From Chiridota heheva (lineage: Eukaryota; Echinodermata; Holothuroidea; Apodida; Chiridotidae): a stretch of 64,000 nucleotides of DNA. Every line of letters starts with the position of its first letter. The stretch's first letter is position 1. Positions 1 through 12,165 of this stretch are shown piece after piece. The notes below the pieces were generated by a model. The model searched no databases. It saw only the letters and a list, made by a program, of their open reading frames with translations, and was not told the DNA's origin. The stretch lies in contig JAIGNY010004599.1 of assembly GCA_020152595.1 (NCBI GenBank), positions 114,229-178,228 of the forward strand, read 5' to 3'. Made by a program: the position numbers and the translations under genes.

Positions 1-745
1 CCATGATCATGTATTCCACACTGTGCCATGATCACCTATTTTACCACTGGGCCATGATCACCTATTCTACCATTGACATGGTCACCTATTCTACCACTGC
101 CATGATCACCTATTCTACCTTTGTGCCATGATTACTACTGTATTCTACCATTGTGCCATGATCACCTATTCTACCATTGTGTCATGATCACCTATTCTAC
201 CATTGTGCCATGATCACCTATTCTACCATTGTGCCATGATCACCTATTCTACCATTGTGTCATGATTACCTATTCTACCATTGTGCCATGATCACAACTG
301 TATTCTACCATTGTGCCATGATCATGTATTCCACACTGTGCCATGATCACCTATTCTACCACTGGGCCATGATCACCTATTCTACCATTGTGACATGGTC
401 ACCTATTCTACCACTGCCATGATCACCTATTCTACCATTGTGCCATGATTACTACTGTATTCTACCATTGTGGCATGATCACCTATTCTACCATTGTGCC
501 ATGATCACCTATTCTACCTTTGTGCCATGATCACCTATTCTACCATTGTGCCATGATCACCTATTCTACCTTTGTGCCATGATCACTACTGTATTCTACC
601 ATTGTGCCATAATCACCTATTCTACCATTGTGTCATGATTACCTATTCTACCATTGTGGCATGATCATCTATTTTACCATTGTGTCATGATTACCTATTC
701 TACCATTGTGGCATGATCACGTATTATACCATTATGCCATGATTG
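1..745. repeat. 26-bp minisatellite
   Basis: Tandem units of about 26 bp share CACCTATTCTACCATTG and CCATGATCA. There are roughly 28 copies with small indels, some carrying ACTACTGTATT. The array is cut by the window start and ends about 260 bp before TMEM245 exon A. A segment near 1-130 recurs near 310-450, so part of the array was duplicated as a block. Confidence 0.95.
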
Positions 746-1004
746 ACTTATGTGTGCTTTCCCTGGCAGATGTGCCTAAAAGTGTAAAATCAGGTATATG
801 ATATTTACAGATCCCTGGTAAAGCAAATCAAATTTTCAAAATAACAGTCGAACACACAACATACAGTATATAACCACAAAAATTGGAATTGTCTCCAAAT
901 GTACCATATTAATTAAACAATGTTAAACATAAAGAGATACTGTACATATACATTATTTTCATGTTAAATAGTTGAAAGCTTGTTCATATTTCTTTCTTTT
1001 GCAG
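746..1004. other. Intron end, nothing else recognised
   Basis: A/T-rich intron sequence ends in the acceptor of exon A. No repeat or gene was seen. Confidence 0.6.
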
Positions 1005-1231
1005 GAACACCATTGTTTGTCGGTGTTGCATTCAGTCCGATATCGGTGCTTAATTTTGTATCAGAGAAGCTTGGCAATCTTTTTTCAAACTATTACAGGG
1101 TCTTGCTCATCATTGCTGGAGGCTTGCCTGTTTCTTATGCCATCTTCTGGCTGCTCTACAACCTTTTTCCTGCAGTGCAGTCATTCTTCACATTTTGCTA
1201 CTCGTGCATTGCGGCTTTGGAATCAATATGG
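1005..1231 (+). CDS. TMEM245: TMEM245 exon A (first exon in window)
   Basis: The 227-nt exon is preceded by a pyrimidine-rich tract ending TTTTGCAG and followed by the donor GTAAGT. It enters in phase 1 (two bases complete a codon) and ends on a codon boundary. It encodes about 75 residues beginning GTPLFVGVAF and ending ALESIW. A hydrophobic stretch, YRVLLIIAGGLPVSYAIFWL, is a likely transmembrane helix. This corresponds to the vertebrate region ending in YFSSLW just before the IWTLVVGY helix. The reading frame stays open a few codons into the intron, but the strong donor and the match of the next exon fix the end. Upstream coding exon(s) are outside the window. Confidence 0.88.
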
Positions 1232-1289
1232 GTAAGTGTTATCCTCAGCAATTTCTAATTGCAAGTTTTGTTTCATATTTAGTACAATC

Positions 1290-1815
1290 ATGATGTTAGC
1301 TAGTGTGTACATGTCCATGGTATAAAAACGTTGAATTTCATCAATAAACACAGTGAATGTGGCTTAGTATGATTTTGCTGAAAAGAACTTGTAAACATGA
1401 TATCTCAAGAACAATAAACTAGATTCATGTCTTATGTGGTACACAGACACTGTGCTCCAATAATTTCGGTGGTGATATCATGCATACTTAATGAGTAAGC
1501 TGGGCATAATGTAAAAAAATTTAAATGCTCATATTTGAACAACTGCACATCTGTATTTTGATATTTGGTGTGTACTGTAAATGTTCATGGTATAAAAACT
1601 TTTAATTTCATAACCATACAGTAATATCTATAGTGTGTGGGCCTTAACATGATTTGCTGAAAAGAGCTTACATGTAATGAAAATATCTCGAGAAAATACA
1701 TTGGATTCGGGTCATATGTAGCACACAGACGGCCCATGACCTGTTCATATTCTATAGTGTTTTTAGTGGTCATCCATGTTGGGCTGGATAGATAGACCAT
1801 ATGCTCAGACAAGAC
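1290..1815 (+). repeat. Dispersed GGGGCTTAAT-family fragment
   Basis: The segment shows motifs of the dispersed family described at 36597-42235: GTTAGCTAGTGTGTACATG, GATATCTCAAGAACA, ATGTGGTACACAGACA and GATATCATGCATA, each twice. This copy is diverged, with the GGCGGGGCTTAAT core changed to forms such as AGCTGGGCATAAT. Confidence 0.7.
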
Positions 1816-2111
1816 TTGTACATGTCCTACAGTGGAACCTCAAGGGAAGGGAAACTCGGGGTGTGACACAGAGCAAGACATGAAATCAGCAGGTTACATC
1901 GGGTAGAGAGACTTTCCCAAGACGGGTCAAATTTGAAATTTTTTATCACTGTTCCACGGAACAGTGTTTTCTTTTAAAATACTGTTCTGGATCAAATTTC
2001 ACTGTTCCAACATTTTTGTGAATAAAAAGCAAATTCTTTGCTTTAAAATGAACTTAAAATATATGATACACCTCTAAAATAGAACTCTTACACCATTATT
2101 TATTAACCCCC

Positions 2112-2166
2112 TCTTGGCACTTTTGACTGACTGTCGTGGTGCCATTAAACATCAACATACCAAACC
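2112..2166 (+). mobile_element. Possible 3' end fragment of I-type retrotransposon
   Basis: TTTTGACTGACTGTCGTGGT followed by GCCATTAAAC and a CAAACCAAACC tail resembles the 3' terminus of the element at 20560-20630 (TTGACC...GTCGTGGTGCCGTTAA plus CAAA repeats). It is short, so the call is tentative. The surrounding 1816-2560 holds nothing else I recognise. Confidence 0.4.
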
Positions 2167-2562
2167 AAACCTTAAAATATACACCTTTTTTGTCATAATA
2201 TACCTGTAAGAGGAAAAGTATAAAAATAATAGTCATAAAGCTGCTGCGCACATGTTAAAATTCTAAAGCAAGTAAGGCTATAACACGTATCGTGTGTACA
2301 AGTAGCGGAATTCATGATACTTGCATTAGTTAACTCATGCAAACACAGTATCAGGGGTGCAAGTGAGACAACAAATTATTTTGAAGATTATGAGTATACA
2401 AATTATTTCGTCTTCGGCAAACGATGTGGAGGGGTGAGGGGAGGGTTCAATTTGACCATACCCCGTACTGGAAAACATATTTTCCCCAAAAAAATAAAAA
2501 GCATTAGGGAGAAAAATGAATTCATGGGGATGTTTGAATAAAAACATATGCTTCTGACAGTA

Positions 2563-2725
2563 TTAAGAGGAGCCTATCCAGTCATTGACCAATCAGGAGC
2601 CAGTATTCCTAATTTTGATGAATTTTGATGAAAAAAAAAACACTATCATAAATATTCATAGCCTATGCAAATTAGGTGGAATACTGGCTCCTGATTGGTC
2701 AATGACTGGCTAGACTCCTCCTAAT
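2563..2725. mobile_element. MITE-like palindromic element
   Basis: Arms of about 50 bp at 2563-2614 and 2673-2725 are inverted repeats sharing CAGTCATTGACCAATCAGGA and GCCAGTATTCC. A 58-bp A-rich centre separates them. The outer arms read AGGAGCCTATC on one side and the reverse complement of TAGACTCCTCCT on the other. This is typical of a foldback or MITE element. No superfamily could be assigned. Confidence 0.8.
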
Positions 2726-2729
2726 TTAC

Positions 2730-3759
2730 CACATGACTGAAGGTTGTCGAATCTTTTGGAGGGAAGTGGATAAACACAATTTACACACACACACAAGATC
2801 TTAATTTAATGTTTTCTTTTTTATATTTGTGGTGGCTCTTATAAGAGCCTTTGGGTTTTCATCGATTGACTGATTGATCTGCTACTGTCCTCCTCTGGTG
2901 GCTCCCTGCTGTCCTCCAATGACTCCCTGGTGTTCACCTTTGTCGGTATCTTTTTTTGATTCTGCAGGGGTCTCGTGTTCTTTTGCTATGTCAAAAGCAG
3001 CAACGTGAAAGTCCCATATGCTACCCCAACAAGTTGACATGTCTTGGTAAGCATCGACAATGGCTGCTGTAATAACATCGCCTTCTACAGGATGAAACTT
3101 GTCTTTGAAAGGTTCTAAACAGTTGCATCTGTTTTCGAGGTGCTCCTATAACTTTATAGTAGTCGATAGGTCCAGAGCTCCATTTTCTCAGGAGTTCCAA
3201 CATTACCTTGGCTAAGACTTCCCACTCCATGATGTGAAGTTCTAAATAAGAATGAAAAGAATTTACATGAAATAATTAACAAGCCATTAACATTACCTAT
3301 CGATAACCAGCCTGAAGGCTGGCTCGATTTACATGTCAGGTTAATAAATCAAGTTTGCTCAATTTATGTGTTTTGTTTCGATCTCTTTGACCAATCAGAG
3401 GCCAGAAAGGTATGATGTCGTTTGAGTTGGTGGCGCTCTTTTGTAGAAAGAAAAAGCCAGAAAGGTTTGGTGGCACTCTTTTGAAGAAAAAAAAAACCAA
3501 AAAGATTTGGTGGCCTCTTTTAAAGGGAAAAAAAAAAAGAGGTTTTTTTAAATGACGCCACAGAACAAACAAGGACGATAAGCATAAACATGCACGATAC
3601 AATAAAATGATAAGAAAATTGACACAACAAACGATAAGAATAAATATGGACGTTACAAACAATTATGGACGATACAAACGATAAATATTACAAACAGTTA
3701 TAAAATATGTATGTAACAAAGAGTGTCTTGAATCATTTTTCTCTTTCTTATACCTGTGA
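2730..3759. other. Intron sequence with a small three-copy repeat
   Basis: Positions 3410-3535 contain three diverging copies of a roughly 50-bp unit with GCCAGAAAGGTTTGGTGGC, each ending in an A-rich run. A palindrome GGCTCTTATAAGAGCC lies near 2834. Otherwise no gene or known repeat was seen. Confidence 0.5.
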
Positions 3760-4885
3760 TGGCTCTCAAAAGAGCCTTTGGGTTTTTTGTTTCAGATGCT
3801 AATAGCATGAGGAACCTATGCAGTCATGCTGGCGTGTGTATGTATGTATGTATGTATGTGCGTCTGTGACAGCAAGTTCGTAAGCGCGATATCTCAAGAA
3901 AGATACACCGGATTCATGTCATATGTGGTACATATATAGCCCATGGTCCGTAGATGTGCCCAATTGTTTTTGGTGGCGATGTCATGCATTTAATGAGTAG
4001 GTGGGGCTTAATTTAAATATCTTGAAATGCTTATATATTGACAACCGTATGTCTGCTTTCTTTTATATTGAGAGTAATTAGGCTGTTGGCTAGTGTGTAT
4101 AGTGTGTATGTGTTCATTGTATAAAATCGTTTAATATCATTAATATGCATAGTGGGTGGGGCTTAATATGATTTATTTGAAAAGAGCTTGTAAGCACGTT
4201 ATCTCAAGAACGGTAAACTGGATTCATGTCATATTTGGTACACAGATAACCCATGGTCTGTAGATGTGCCTTATTGTTTTTGGTAGTGATATCATGCATT
4301 ATTAATGAGAAGGCGGGGCTTAATATACACAATCTTGAAATGCTCTTATTTTGACAATCACATGTCTGATTTGTTTCATATTCAGTAAAATTATGTTGTA
4401 AGCCAGTATGTATGTGTTCATTGTATAAAATTGTTTTATATCAATAATAGGCATAGTGGGCGGGGCTTAATATGAATTATCTGAAAAGAGCTTGTAATAG
4501 CACAATATCTGAAGATCGATATTCTGTTTTTATGTCATATGTGGTACACGAATAGTCCATGGTCAATTACCTCCACTTTGTTTGATATGTGATATAAATA
4601 TGTTGTTAGCTGGTATAAACAATGTTAAATTTCATTAACATGCATAGTGGGCGGGGCTTAAAATGATTTTATCTAAAAGAGCTCGTAAACACCGTAGCTC
4701 AAGGACAATACATTGGATACAGTTCACATATGGTACACAAATAACCCATGGTCCATTAGTGTGCTCTGTTGGTGGTGATGTCGTGCATATCATTAGGGTG
4801 GGGGTTGGTAAATGTAAAAGAAAATTTGAAAAAGTGATTAATTCACATCAATCTTGCATGTTAAAATTGTCAGCTATTGTGCATG
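3760..4885 (+). repeat. Dispersed GGGGCTTAAT-family, several subunits
   Basis: The segment starts with GGCTCTCAAAAGAGCC and a (GTAT)n run. Three to four tandem subunits of about 300 bp follow, with GATATCTCAAGAAAG, GGATTCATGTCATATGTGG, TAGCCCATGGTC, GATGTCATGCAT and GGGCGGGGCTTAATATGA. It is the same family and orientation as 36597-42235. Confidence 0.85.
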
Positions 4886-5340
4886 TATGAGCCTCCTTTT
4901 TCTGCAAAATGGTTTCTATAATTTAAATATAAGGTCAAAATTGGGTCTATAATCATTCAATCAGTAGTAGGCATGAAAAGAAATCATAATGAGATGAGTG
5001 ACATTCCATAGCCATTCAGAAAGGCCAAATAATAGTAACCCATATGTCTTGTTAAAAATGGGGCTATGATGAAGGTTGTTGTAGAGCTGTGACATAGCAC
5101 TAACCTGAGCAAAGTATTTCATTTTATTTTAAAAAAATCAGGACAGATAAAAGTGAATGTTTTATGGCATAAAGCCCTGGGGATATCCTTCGATGGAAAT
5201 GGTGGTTTCACATGGGTGGGTTATTCGGGAAGGTCATATGATTCTGTAATTATAAAGGAATATTCCTATAGTTTTTCATGTAATGCATGAAAATGACAAT
5301 TCAAACTGAATCTTTTCTTTTGTAGTGTTGATGTTCCCTT
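4886..5340. other. Intron sequence, nothing recognised
   Basis: A/T-rich single-copy-looking sequence. No coding pattern, array or element end was seen. Confidence 0.5.
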
Positions 5341-5344
5341 TATA

Positions 5345-6000
5345 TTCATTTCATATATTAACCAGAACAAAAAGGTTTTGTGGTTTCTATGCTTTTTTTC
5401 ACATTAAATACAAATTTTTAAATCAAGCTGATTGATTTGAAAAATTTGTATTTACTGTCACATTATTGTGTTATGAAATATTTGTTCCATGATATTTATT
5501 CATAAGTCACACCCACCATGCAGATCAATAAAAAGGTTGACTACATTAGCATTTGCAAAATATTTAACAACATTGCCACAGCACCTACTGTATGATGCAA
5601 AAAAAGTTGCTCATTTATTCTATTTCAAGAAATTGTCAGTAAGCCCCGCCTTAAGCCATCCACTCATTAATATTCATATCACTACCACAACATTGGAACA
5701 TACTGTATCTACAGACCATGACCCAACTGTGTACGGCACCTGCAAAACGGATATACAGGCGCTCATTTATCACTTTTTCAAAATTTTACTTTAGCCCCGC
5801 CCCCTTATTAATACGCATGATATTACCAAAAAAAAAAAAAAAAAAATAGGGCACATTTGCAGACCATGGGCTATCTGTGTACCAAATATGGGTTTACCAT
5901 TCTTGGGATACTGTGTTTACAAGCTCTTTTCAATAAAACCATATTAAGCCCCACCCACTACGCATATTAATGAAATTAAATGTTTTTACATCATGAACAT
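5345..6000 (-). repeat. Dispersed GGGGCTTAAT-family, reverse copy
   Basis: Read on the minus strand this contains ATTAATATGCGTAGTGGG, GGGGCTTAATATGGTT and TAGCCCATGGTCTGC. It also contains the family's 3' end (GAACAAATATTTCATAACAC through AACCACAAAACCTTTTTG), matching 42100-42235. A poly-A run interrupts it near 5828. Confidence 0.8.
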
Positions 6001-6312
6001 GTACATGGAACTAAAACACTCATTATTAAGCAATGAATATCATTAAACAGGTAGAGTAACTGAAGTGAAGGTGATTGATATCATGAAGTTATCAGGCATT
6101 AACAAACAAAACCATTATGTTAACCAAGAAATGGCCCCTTGACCCATATAGAAATATCATTAAATTTACGAACGTACACTGAAATTTATAGGTACAATTC
6201 AGATATGATTTTAACATCCGTAAAAAAACTGAAAACTCAGAAAAGCAGTTTTTGGTGACAAGTGGGTTGCTGTAAAATCAGGGTGAAAATAGATTTGGTT
6301 TTGACTTCAAAT
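6001..6312. other. Intron sequence, nothing recognised
   Basis: No repeat or coding pattern was seen. The last eight bases are the left target duplication of the hAT-like element. Confidence 0.5.
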
Positions 6313-7789
6313 AAGTGGAGTAGCCAGGATTTTCTTGTTGGGAAGGGGGGGAGGAGGGGGAATTTAGTTGAACTGACAAGATACGTAGTGGAGCAGTCGA
6401 GGTAACACCGAAGGTGTCACTTTGAGCGCTGACTTATCAGCGTGGGATTATTATTAAAGATTTATAAAGCGCACAGATATATGTAAAACATAAGCTATGG
6501 CACTGAACAATAGCCAAATAAGGTATAAAACAAAAAAAAAAATCGAGTAGTAATTAAAAACTAAGTCCTTCAAAAACTGAAACCTTAAGCGACCTTAAAT
6601 GGGATCCAGGGGCCTGTTTAAGGGTCCCTGTTGGGGTCCAGGGACAAAGCCTCAGTAGGGGTCCAGTGGGTGAAGCCCCTGGAAGCTCTTGCAAAATTGA
6701 CATTTCAATGGCAAAAAAGTATGTCACAACGCATAGTAAGAAGTTGTATTATACAAGTCAAAATTCATGTGAAAGAGAGCTATAATACACATACAAAACA
6801 CAAAATCATGAAAATACATCATGTAGAAATTAGTCATCTTTATTGTTTACGTTTGTACATGGTTTAAGAGCATCATCGTCACTCTTTGAAAAATATGGGT
6901 AGTCTAAAAGAAAGATTTTCAATAATTTACTACAAAATTGTGTAAATGCTGTCAAACTTTTAAAATGAGCCTGTTCTGTATTGCGTACCAACCGACACCC
7001 ACCTCTCCCTCTGTCTCTATCTCTCACTCCCCCGCTCTCTCTTTGTCTTCATGTATTTAAATACAAAATTGTACAAATGTTTAATATACTATAACGAAGG
7101 ACCCCACTTTTTCTGAGAAAGTTATGATCAATTACTTGTCAAAATAACATTTTATTACATGATTACTGGACACTTGGCACTAGTCTCAACCGACACTATA
7201 CTGCACCGCTTGCATATTAATGACGTTGATGGTCAAGTGTACCGATAGCACCAATCTGAACTGACGGCACCAATCTGAGCTGACACCACCAATCGGAAGG
7301 CACCAATCTGAACTGGCAACACCAATTTGAACCAACAGATTCAAATCTGAACTGATGGATTTAAATCTGAACCGACGGATTCAAATCTGAAGTGACGGAT
7401 TCAAATCTGAACCGACGGATTCAAATCTGAACCGACGGATTCAAATGTAAAGTTTCGGATTCAAATCTGAACTGCGGAATTAAATCTGTACCGACTGATT
7501 CAAATCTGAAACGACGGATTCAAATCTGAAACGACGGATTCAAATCTGAACTGATGGATTCAAATCTGTACCTTCGAATTTAAATCTGAAGTGACGGATT
7601 CAAATCTGTACCGACTGATTCTAATCTGAAACGACAGATTTAAATCTGAAACGACGGATTCAAATCTGAAATGACGGATTCAAATCTGAAAGGACGGATT
7701 CAAATCTGAAATGATGGATTCAGATATATATCACTCCCCTTGTTCCCCCCTCCCTTTTTTTCTCCCTCCATCCTCTGGCTATGCCACTG
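6313..7789. mobile_element. hAT-like non-autonomous transposon
   Basis: The left end AAGTGGAGTAGCCAGGAT and right end ATCCTCTGGCTATGCCACTG are imperfect inverted repeats of the CAGTGGCGTAGCCAG type common in hAT elements. They are flanked by 8-bp direct repeats CTTCAAAT (6305-6312) and CTTCAGAT (7790-7797), the target-duplication length of hAT transposons. The interior contains a GGGGTCCAGGGACAAAGCC module, a segment shared with 21550-22590, and a 20-bp minisatellite. No transposase was seen. Confidence 0.75.
7236..7725. repeat. 20-bp minisatellite inside hAT-like element
   Basis: The unit is GGATTCAAATCTGAACCGAC, about 20 regular copies from 7322. A degenerate leader (GACGGCACCAATCTGAACTG) precedes it at 7240-7320. 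The related element at 22515-22590 has only the leader, so this array expanded within this copy. Confidence 0.92.
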
Positions 7790-7797
7790 CTTCAGAT

Positions 7798-8201
7798 GCC
7801 TCTAGCTGAATTGACATGCTTTAATGGAAAATAATATATTTTTTCTTTGGGATTGAGGGTATGGCCTCATAAAACAGACACGTGTGAGGGCCCTAAATGT
7901 AGTTTCACATCATATGATTGGTGAATTTTTGAGACAAATCAGTTGAAAGAAAGGATGTAAAATTAATGGGGATATTGCAAAGAATAAATTGGTTTATATG
8001 AAATAGTATTACATGGCCATAGACCATAAATATATTTTTTCTTGCAAATGCTACTTAAACTAAATTACTGAAAATGGCAACTCCCATTTTTCTTCCTTTG
8101 ATATCATCTGTACTCTTTTGAAAAAAATTGTGATAAAAGTTGAGCTTCAACATCATTGATGTTCTAATTACATTGTGTTCTTTCTTTGTTTTTCTTAACA
8201 G
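7798..8201. other. Intron end before exon B
   Basis: A/T-rich intron sequence with a pyrimidine tract at the acceptor. Nothing else was recognised. Confidence 0.5.
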
Positions 8202-8424
8202 ATGTGGACAGTCTTTATTGGTTACATAGTGGTAGTATTCCTATTTTGGAAGCCAGAAAACAAAACCATTTTTGCATACTTGTCTGTCCCTGTACTGATA
8301 GGACTGACCATCAATCTTCTTGCCTTCACTGGTCCTTTAAGGTTTCCAATAGGCTTGATGATTATAGGATTCACGATAGCAGGATATAGTGCAGTTGGTG
8401 AGGGTGTAGAGAAAGCAAAAGAAG
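8202..8424 (+). CDS. TMEM245: TMEM245 exon B (transmembrane segments)
   Basis: The 223-nt exon follows TTTTTCTTAACAG and ends GAAG before GTAAGC. It enters in phase 0 and leaves in phase 1. It encodes MWTVFIGYIVVVFLFW, then FAYLSVPVLIGLTINLLAF and FPIGLMIIGFTIAGY, which are three probable membrane helices. A charged end, EGVEKAKE, follows. It aligns with vertebrate IWTLVVGY through LYEKQN. The ATG at its start is an internal methionine, not a translation start, because the preceding exon joins in frame. A 37-bp tandem array begins about 100 bp after its donor. Confidence 0.9.
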
Positions 8425-8527
8425 GTAAGCTTCAAACCAAGGCAGGACTTCTGTCCGAGTCATAATCTTAACACCTTGCAGAGTTTTTAAATTTGTGTTC
8501 TTATCAAACTTCTAACAGTATTTTCTT

Positions 8528-9285
8528 GATTGATTATAGCACCATATACATTGTGGTGAAGTCAGATTGATTATAGTACCATATACATTGTGGTGAAGTT
8601 AGATTGATTATAGCACCATATACATCGTGGTGAAGTCAGATTGATTATAGCACCATATACATTGTGGTGAAGTCAGATTGATTATAGCACCATATACACA
8701 TTGATTATAGCACCATATACATTGTTGTCAGATTGATTATAGCACCATATACATTGTGGTGAAGTCAGATTGATTATAGCACCATATACATTGTGGTGAA
8801 GTCAGATTGATTATAGCACCATATACATTGTAGTGAAGTCAGATTGATTATAGCACCATATACATTGTGGTGAAGTCAGGTTAATTATAGCACCATATAC
8901 ATTGTGGTGAAGTCAGATTGATTATAGCACCATATACATTGTGGTGAAGTCAGATTGATTATAGCACCACATACATTGTGGTGAAGTCAGATTGATTATA
9001 TCACCATATACATTGTGGTGAAGTCAGATTGATTATATCACCATATACTTTGTGGTGAAGTCAAATTGATTGTAGCACCATATACATTGTGGTCAAGTCA
9101 GATTGATTATAGCACCATATACATTGTGGTAAAGTCAGATTGGCTAATATAGCACCATATACATTCTGGTGAAGTCAGATTGATTCTAGCACCATATACA
9201 TTGTGGTGCAGTCAGATTGGCTAATATAGCACCATTTACATTGTGGTGAAGTCAGATGATTATATCACTATATCCATTGTGGTTA
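8528..9285. repeat. 37-bp minisatellite
   Basis: The unit is about 37 bp with ATTATAGCACCATATACATT and GTGGTGAAGTCAG. There are about 20 copies, including a few truncated ones (around 8700). The array begins about 100 bp after the donor of exon B. Confidence 0.96.
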
Positions 9286-9679
9286 AGCCAGTAGGAGTGG
9301 GTTTGTTATTTTGCATTGTACAAATGTCATTGTACTAGCAAATGTTTGAGATTATTTAGGCTCCTTTGCAGTTGGCGAAAAAACAACAAAATCTTTCAAT
9401 AAAATGCACACTGATCGTTGTGTCGGTGTACAGCACTAAGAATCTAACACCAACCTAACACTTTATATGTACAGTTAATGTCTGTCTTCTACTGTTGCAT
9501 AAATATTTCAAGTATTTGGACAGACATGCAATAGAAATTATCAAAACTTTGTTGGAAAAGGTGAACATCCACTTCGTCAGAACACATTACTGTATAAATC
9601 AACTGTAAATTGTTAAATCAACAATGAAATTACATGAAACATCTACATTGCATAACACAACATAACATTTGGACAAATA
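9286..9679. other. Intron sequence between arrays
   Basis: No recognisable element lies between the 37-bp and 32-bp arrays. Confidence 0.5.
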
Positions 9680-10790
9680 AATATAAGACGCGCAGTAACC
9701 TTGGATGGACAAATGTAACATGCAATAAACCTTGGAGGGACAAATTTAGCATGCGCAATAACCTTTGATGGACAAATGTAACACGCAATATAACCTTGGA
9801 GGGACAAATGTAGCACACAACCTTGCGACAGATGTAACATGCACAATAATCTTGGACGAACAACTCCGCAATAAACTTGGACGGACAAATTTAAGATGCG
9901 CAATAACTTTGGGAGGACAACACATGCAATAACCTCGGGAGGGACAAATGTTATACATGCAATAACTTTGGAGGGACATATATACTACACGCAATAACCT
10001 TGGAGGGACAAATGTAACATACGCAATAACCTTGGAGGGACATATGTAACGCACGCAATAACCAAGGAGGGGCATATGTAACACACAAAATAATCATAGA
10101 GGGACTAATGTAACATACGCAATAACCTCAGAGGGACAATCGTAACACGTGCAATAACCTTGGGGGGACATATGTAACACACACAATAACCTTGGATGGA
10201 CCTATGTAACATGTGTTACATTTGTCAATAACCTTGGAGGGACAAATGTAACATACGCAATAACCTTGGAGGGACATATGTAACGCACGCAATAACCTTG
10301 GATGGACCTATGTAACATGTGTTACATTTGTCAATAACCTTGGAGGGACAAATGTAACACGTGCAAAAACCTTGGGAGGGACATATGTAACACACACAAC
10401 CTTGGAGGGACAAATGTAGCACGTGCAATAAACTTGGACGGACAAATATAACGTGTGCAATAAGCTTTGAGCGACACATGTAACGCAAATTTTGGAGAGA
10501 CAAATGTAAATGCTCAATAACCTTGGATGGACAAATTTTAAGTGAGCAATAACCTCGAACGGACAAATGTAACACGCGCAATAACTTTGGAGGGTGTAAC
10601 ACGCGCACAAATCTTGAATGGACAAATGTAACATGCGCAATAACCTTGGAGGGACAAATGTAATACATGCAATATCCTTGGATGTAACATGCACCTTGGA
10701 GGGACAAATGTAACACGCTAAATAGGCTTGGATGGACAAATTTAAAGTGCGCAATAATCTTGGAGGGACAAAAGTAACACACCATTTTTT
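9680..10790. repeat. 32-bp minisatellite, irregular
   Basis: The unit is about 32 bp: CAATAACCTTGGAGGGACAA then ATGTAACACGCG, with frequent indels, about 35 copies. A block around 10200-10260 (GGACCTATGTAACATGTGTT) recurs at 10300-10340, showing a block duplication of about 110 bp. Minus-strand ORFs of 77-186 codons here only reflect the repeat. Confidence 0.94.
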
Positions 10791-11014
10791 ATATGAAAAT
10801 GGCATATCACACAATCTGATATGGTAGAAGAAAAAATCATGAAATCTTGATAATGGTCAAATTGTGCCGCACTAATATTTATTATCCTCTAAAGTTGAAA
10901 TAAAAAGTGAAAAATTGGCTTTATAACCCCTTTCTTATCCTACTATGTAAGTGGGAGCATTGTTTTGTTATTTGCACTTCAGTTCTAATAAGTAATTGTT
11001 GCAGTCCTTATGAA
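10791..11014. other. Intron sequence between arrays
   Basis: A/T-rich; nothing recognised. Confidence 0.5.
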
Positions 11015-12165
11015 GATTTGAGGTATTATAAATACCTTCCACATAACCTCCCTTATTGAGGTATTTTAAATACCTTACACATAACCTCCCTTATTAAGGT
11101 ATCATTAATACCTTTCACATAACCTCCCTTATTGAGGTATTATAAATATCTTCTACATAACCTCCCTTATTGAGGTATTATAAATACCTCCCACATAATC
11201 TCCCTTATTGAGGTATCATAAAAACCTTCCACATAACCTCCCTTATTGAGGTATTATAAATACTACCACATAACCTCTCTTATTGAGGTATTATAAATAC
11301 CTTCCCCATAACCTCTCTTATTAAGGTATTATAAATATCTTCCACATAACCTTCCTTATTGAGGTATTATAAAAACCTTCCACACAACCTTCCTTATTGA
11401 GGTATTATAAAAACCTTCCACATAACCTCCCTTATTGAGGTATTATAGATATTCCCACATAAGCTCTCTTATTGAGGTATTATAAACACCTTCCACATAG
11501 CCTCTCTTATTGAGGTATTATAATTATCTTCCACATAACCTTCCTTATTGAGGTATTATAAAAACCTTCCACCTAACCATCCTTATTGAGGTATTATAAA
11601 TACCTTCCACATAACCTCCCTTATTGGGGTATTATTAATATCTTCCACATAACCTTCCTTATTGAGGTATTATAAATAACTTCCATATAACCTCCCTTAT
11701 TGAGGTATTATAAATATCTTCCACATAATCTCCCTTATTGAGGTATTATTAATACCTTCTACATAACCTACTTTATTGAGGTATAATAAATATCTTCCAC
11801 ACAACCTTCCTTATTAAGGTATTATAAATACCTTCCACATAACCGTTCTTATTGAGGTATTATAAATACCTCTCACATAACCTCCCTTATTGCGGTATTA
11901 TCTATTATCAATATCTTCCACATAACCTTCCTTATTGAGGTATTATAAATACCTCCCATATAACCTCTCTTATTGAGGTATTATAAATATCTTCCTCATA
12001 ACCTTCCTTATTGAGGTATTATAAATACCTTCCACATAACCTCCCTTATTGAGGTATTATTAATATCTTTCCCATAACCTCCCTTATTGAGGTATTATAT
12101 ATATCTTCCACATAACCTCCCTTATTGAGGTATTATAAATATCTTCCAGATAACCTCCCTGCTGT
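11015..12165. repeat. 38-bp minisatellite with a hairpin in each unit
   Basis: The unit is about 38 bp: TTGAGGTATTATAAATACCT then TCCACATAACCTCCCTTA, about 30 copies. AGGTAT...ATACCT around TATAA forms a short hairpin in most units. Some units have lost the right arm (TATCTT, AAACCTT). Confidence 0.96.

Noticed and set aside
8202..8465. Exon B as a separate small gene starting at its ATG
   Set aside because: An AG acceptor directly precedes the ATG, phases fit the flanking exons, and the family alignment is continuous across the junction.
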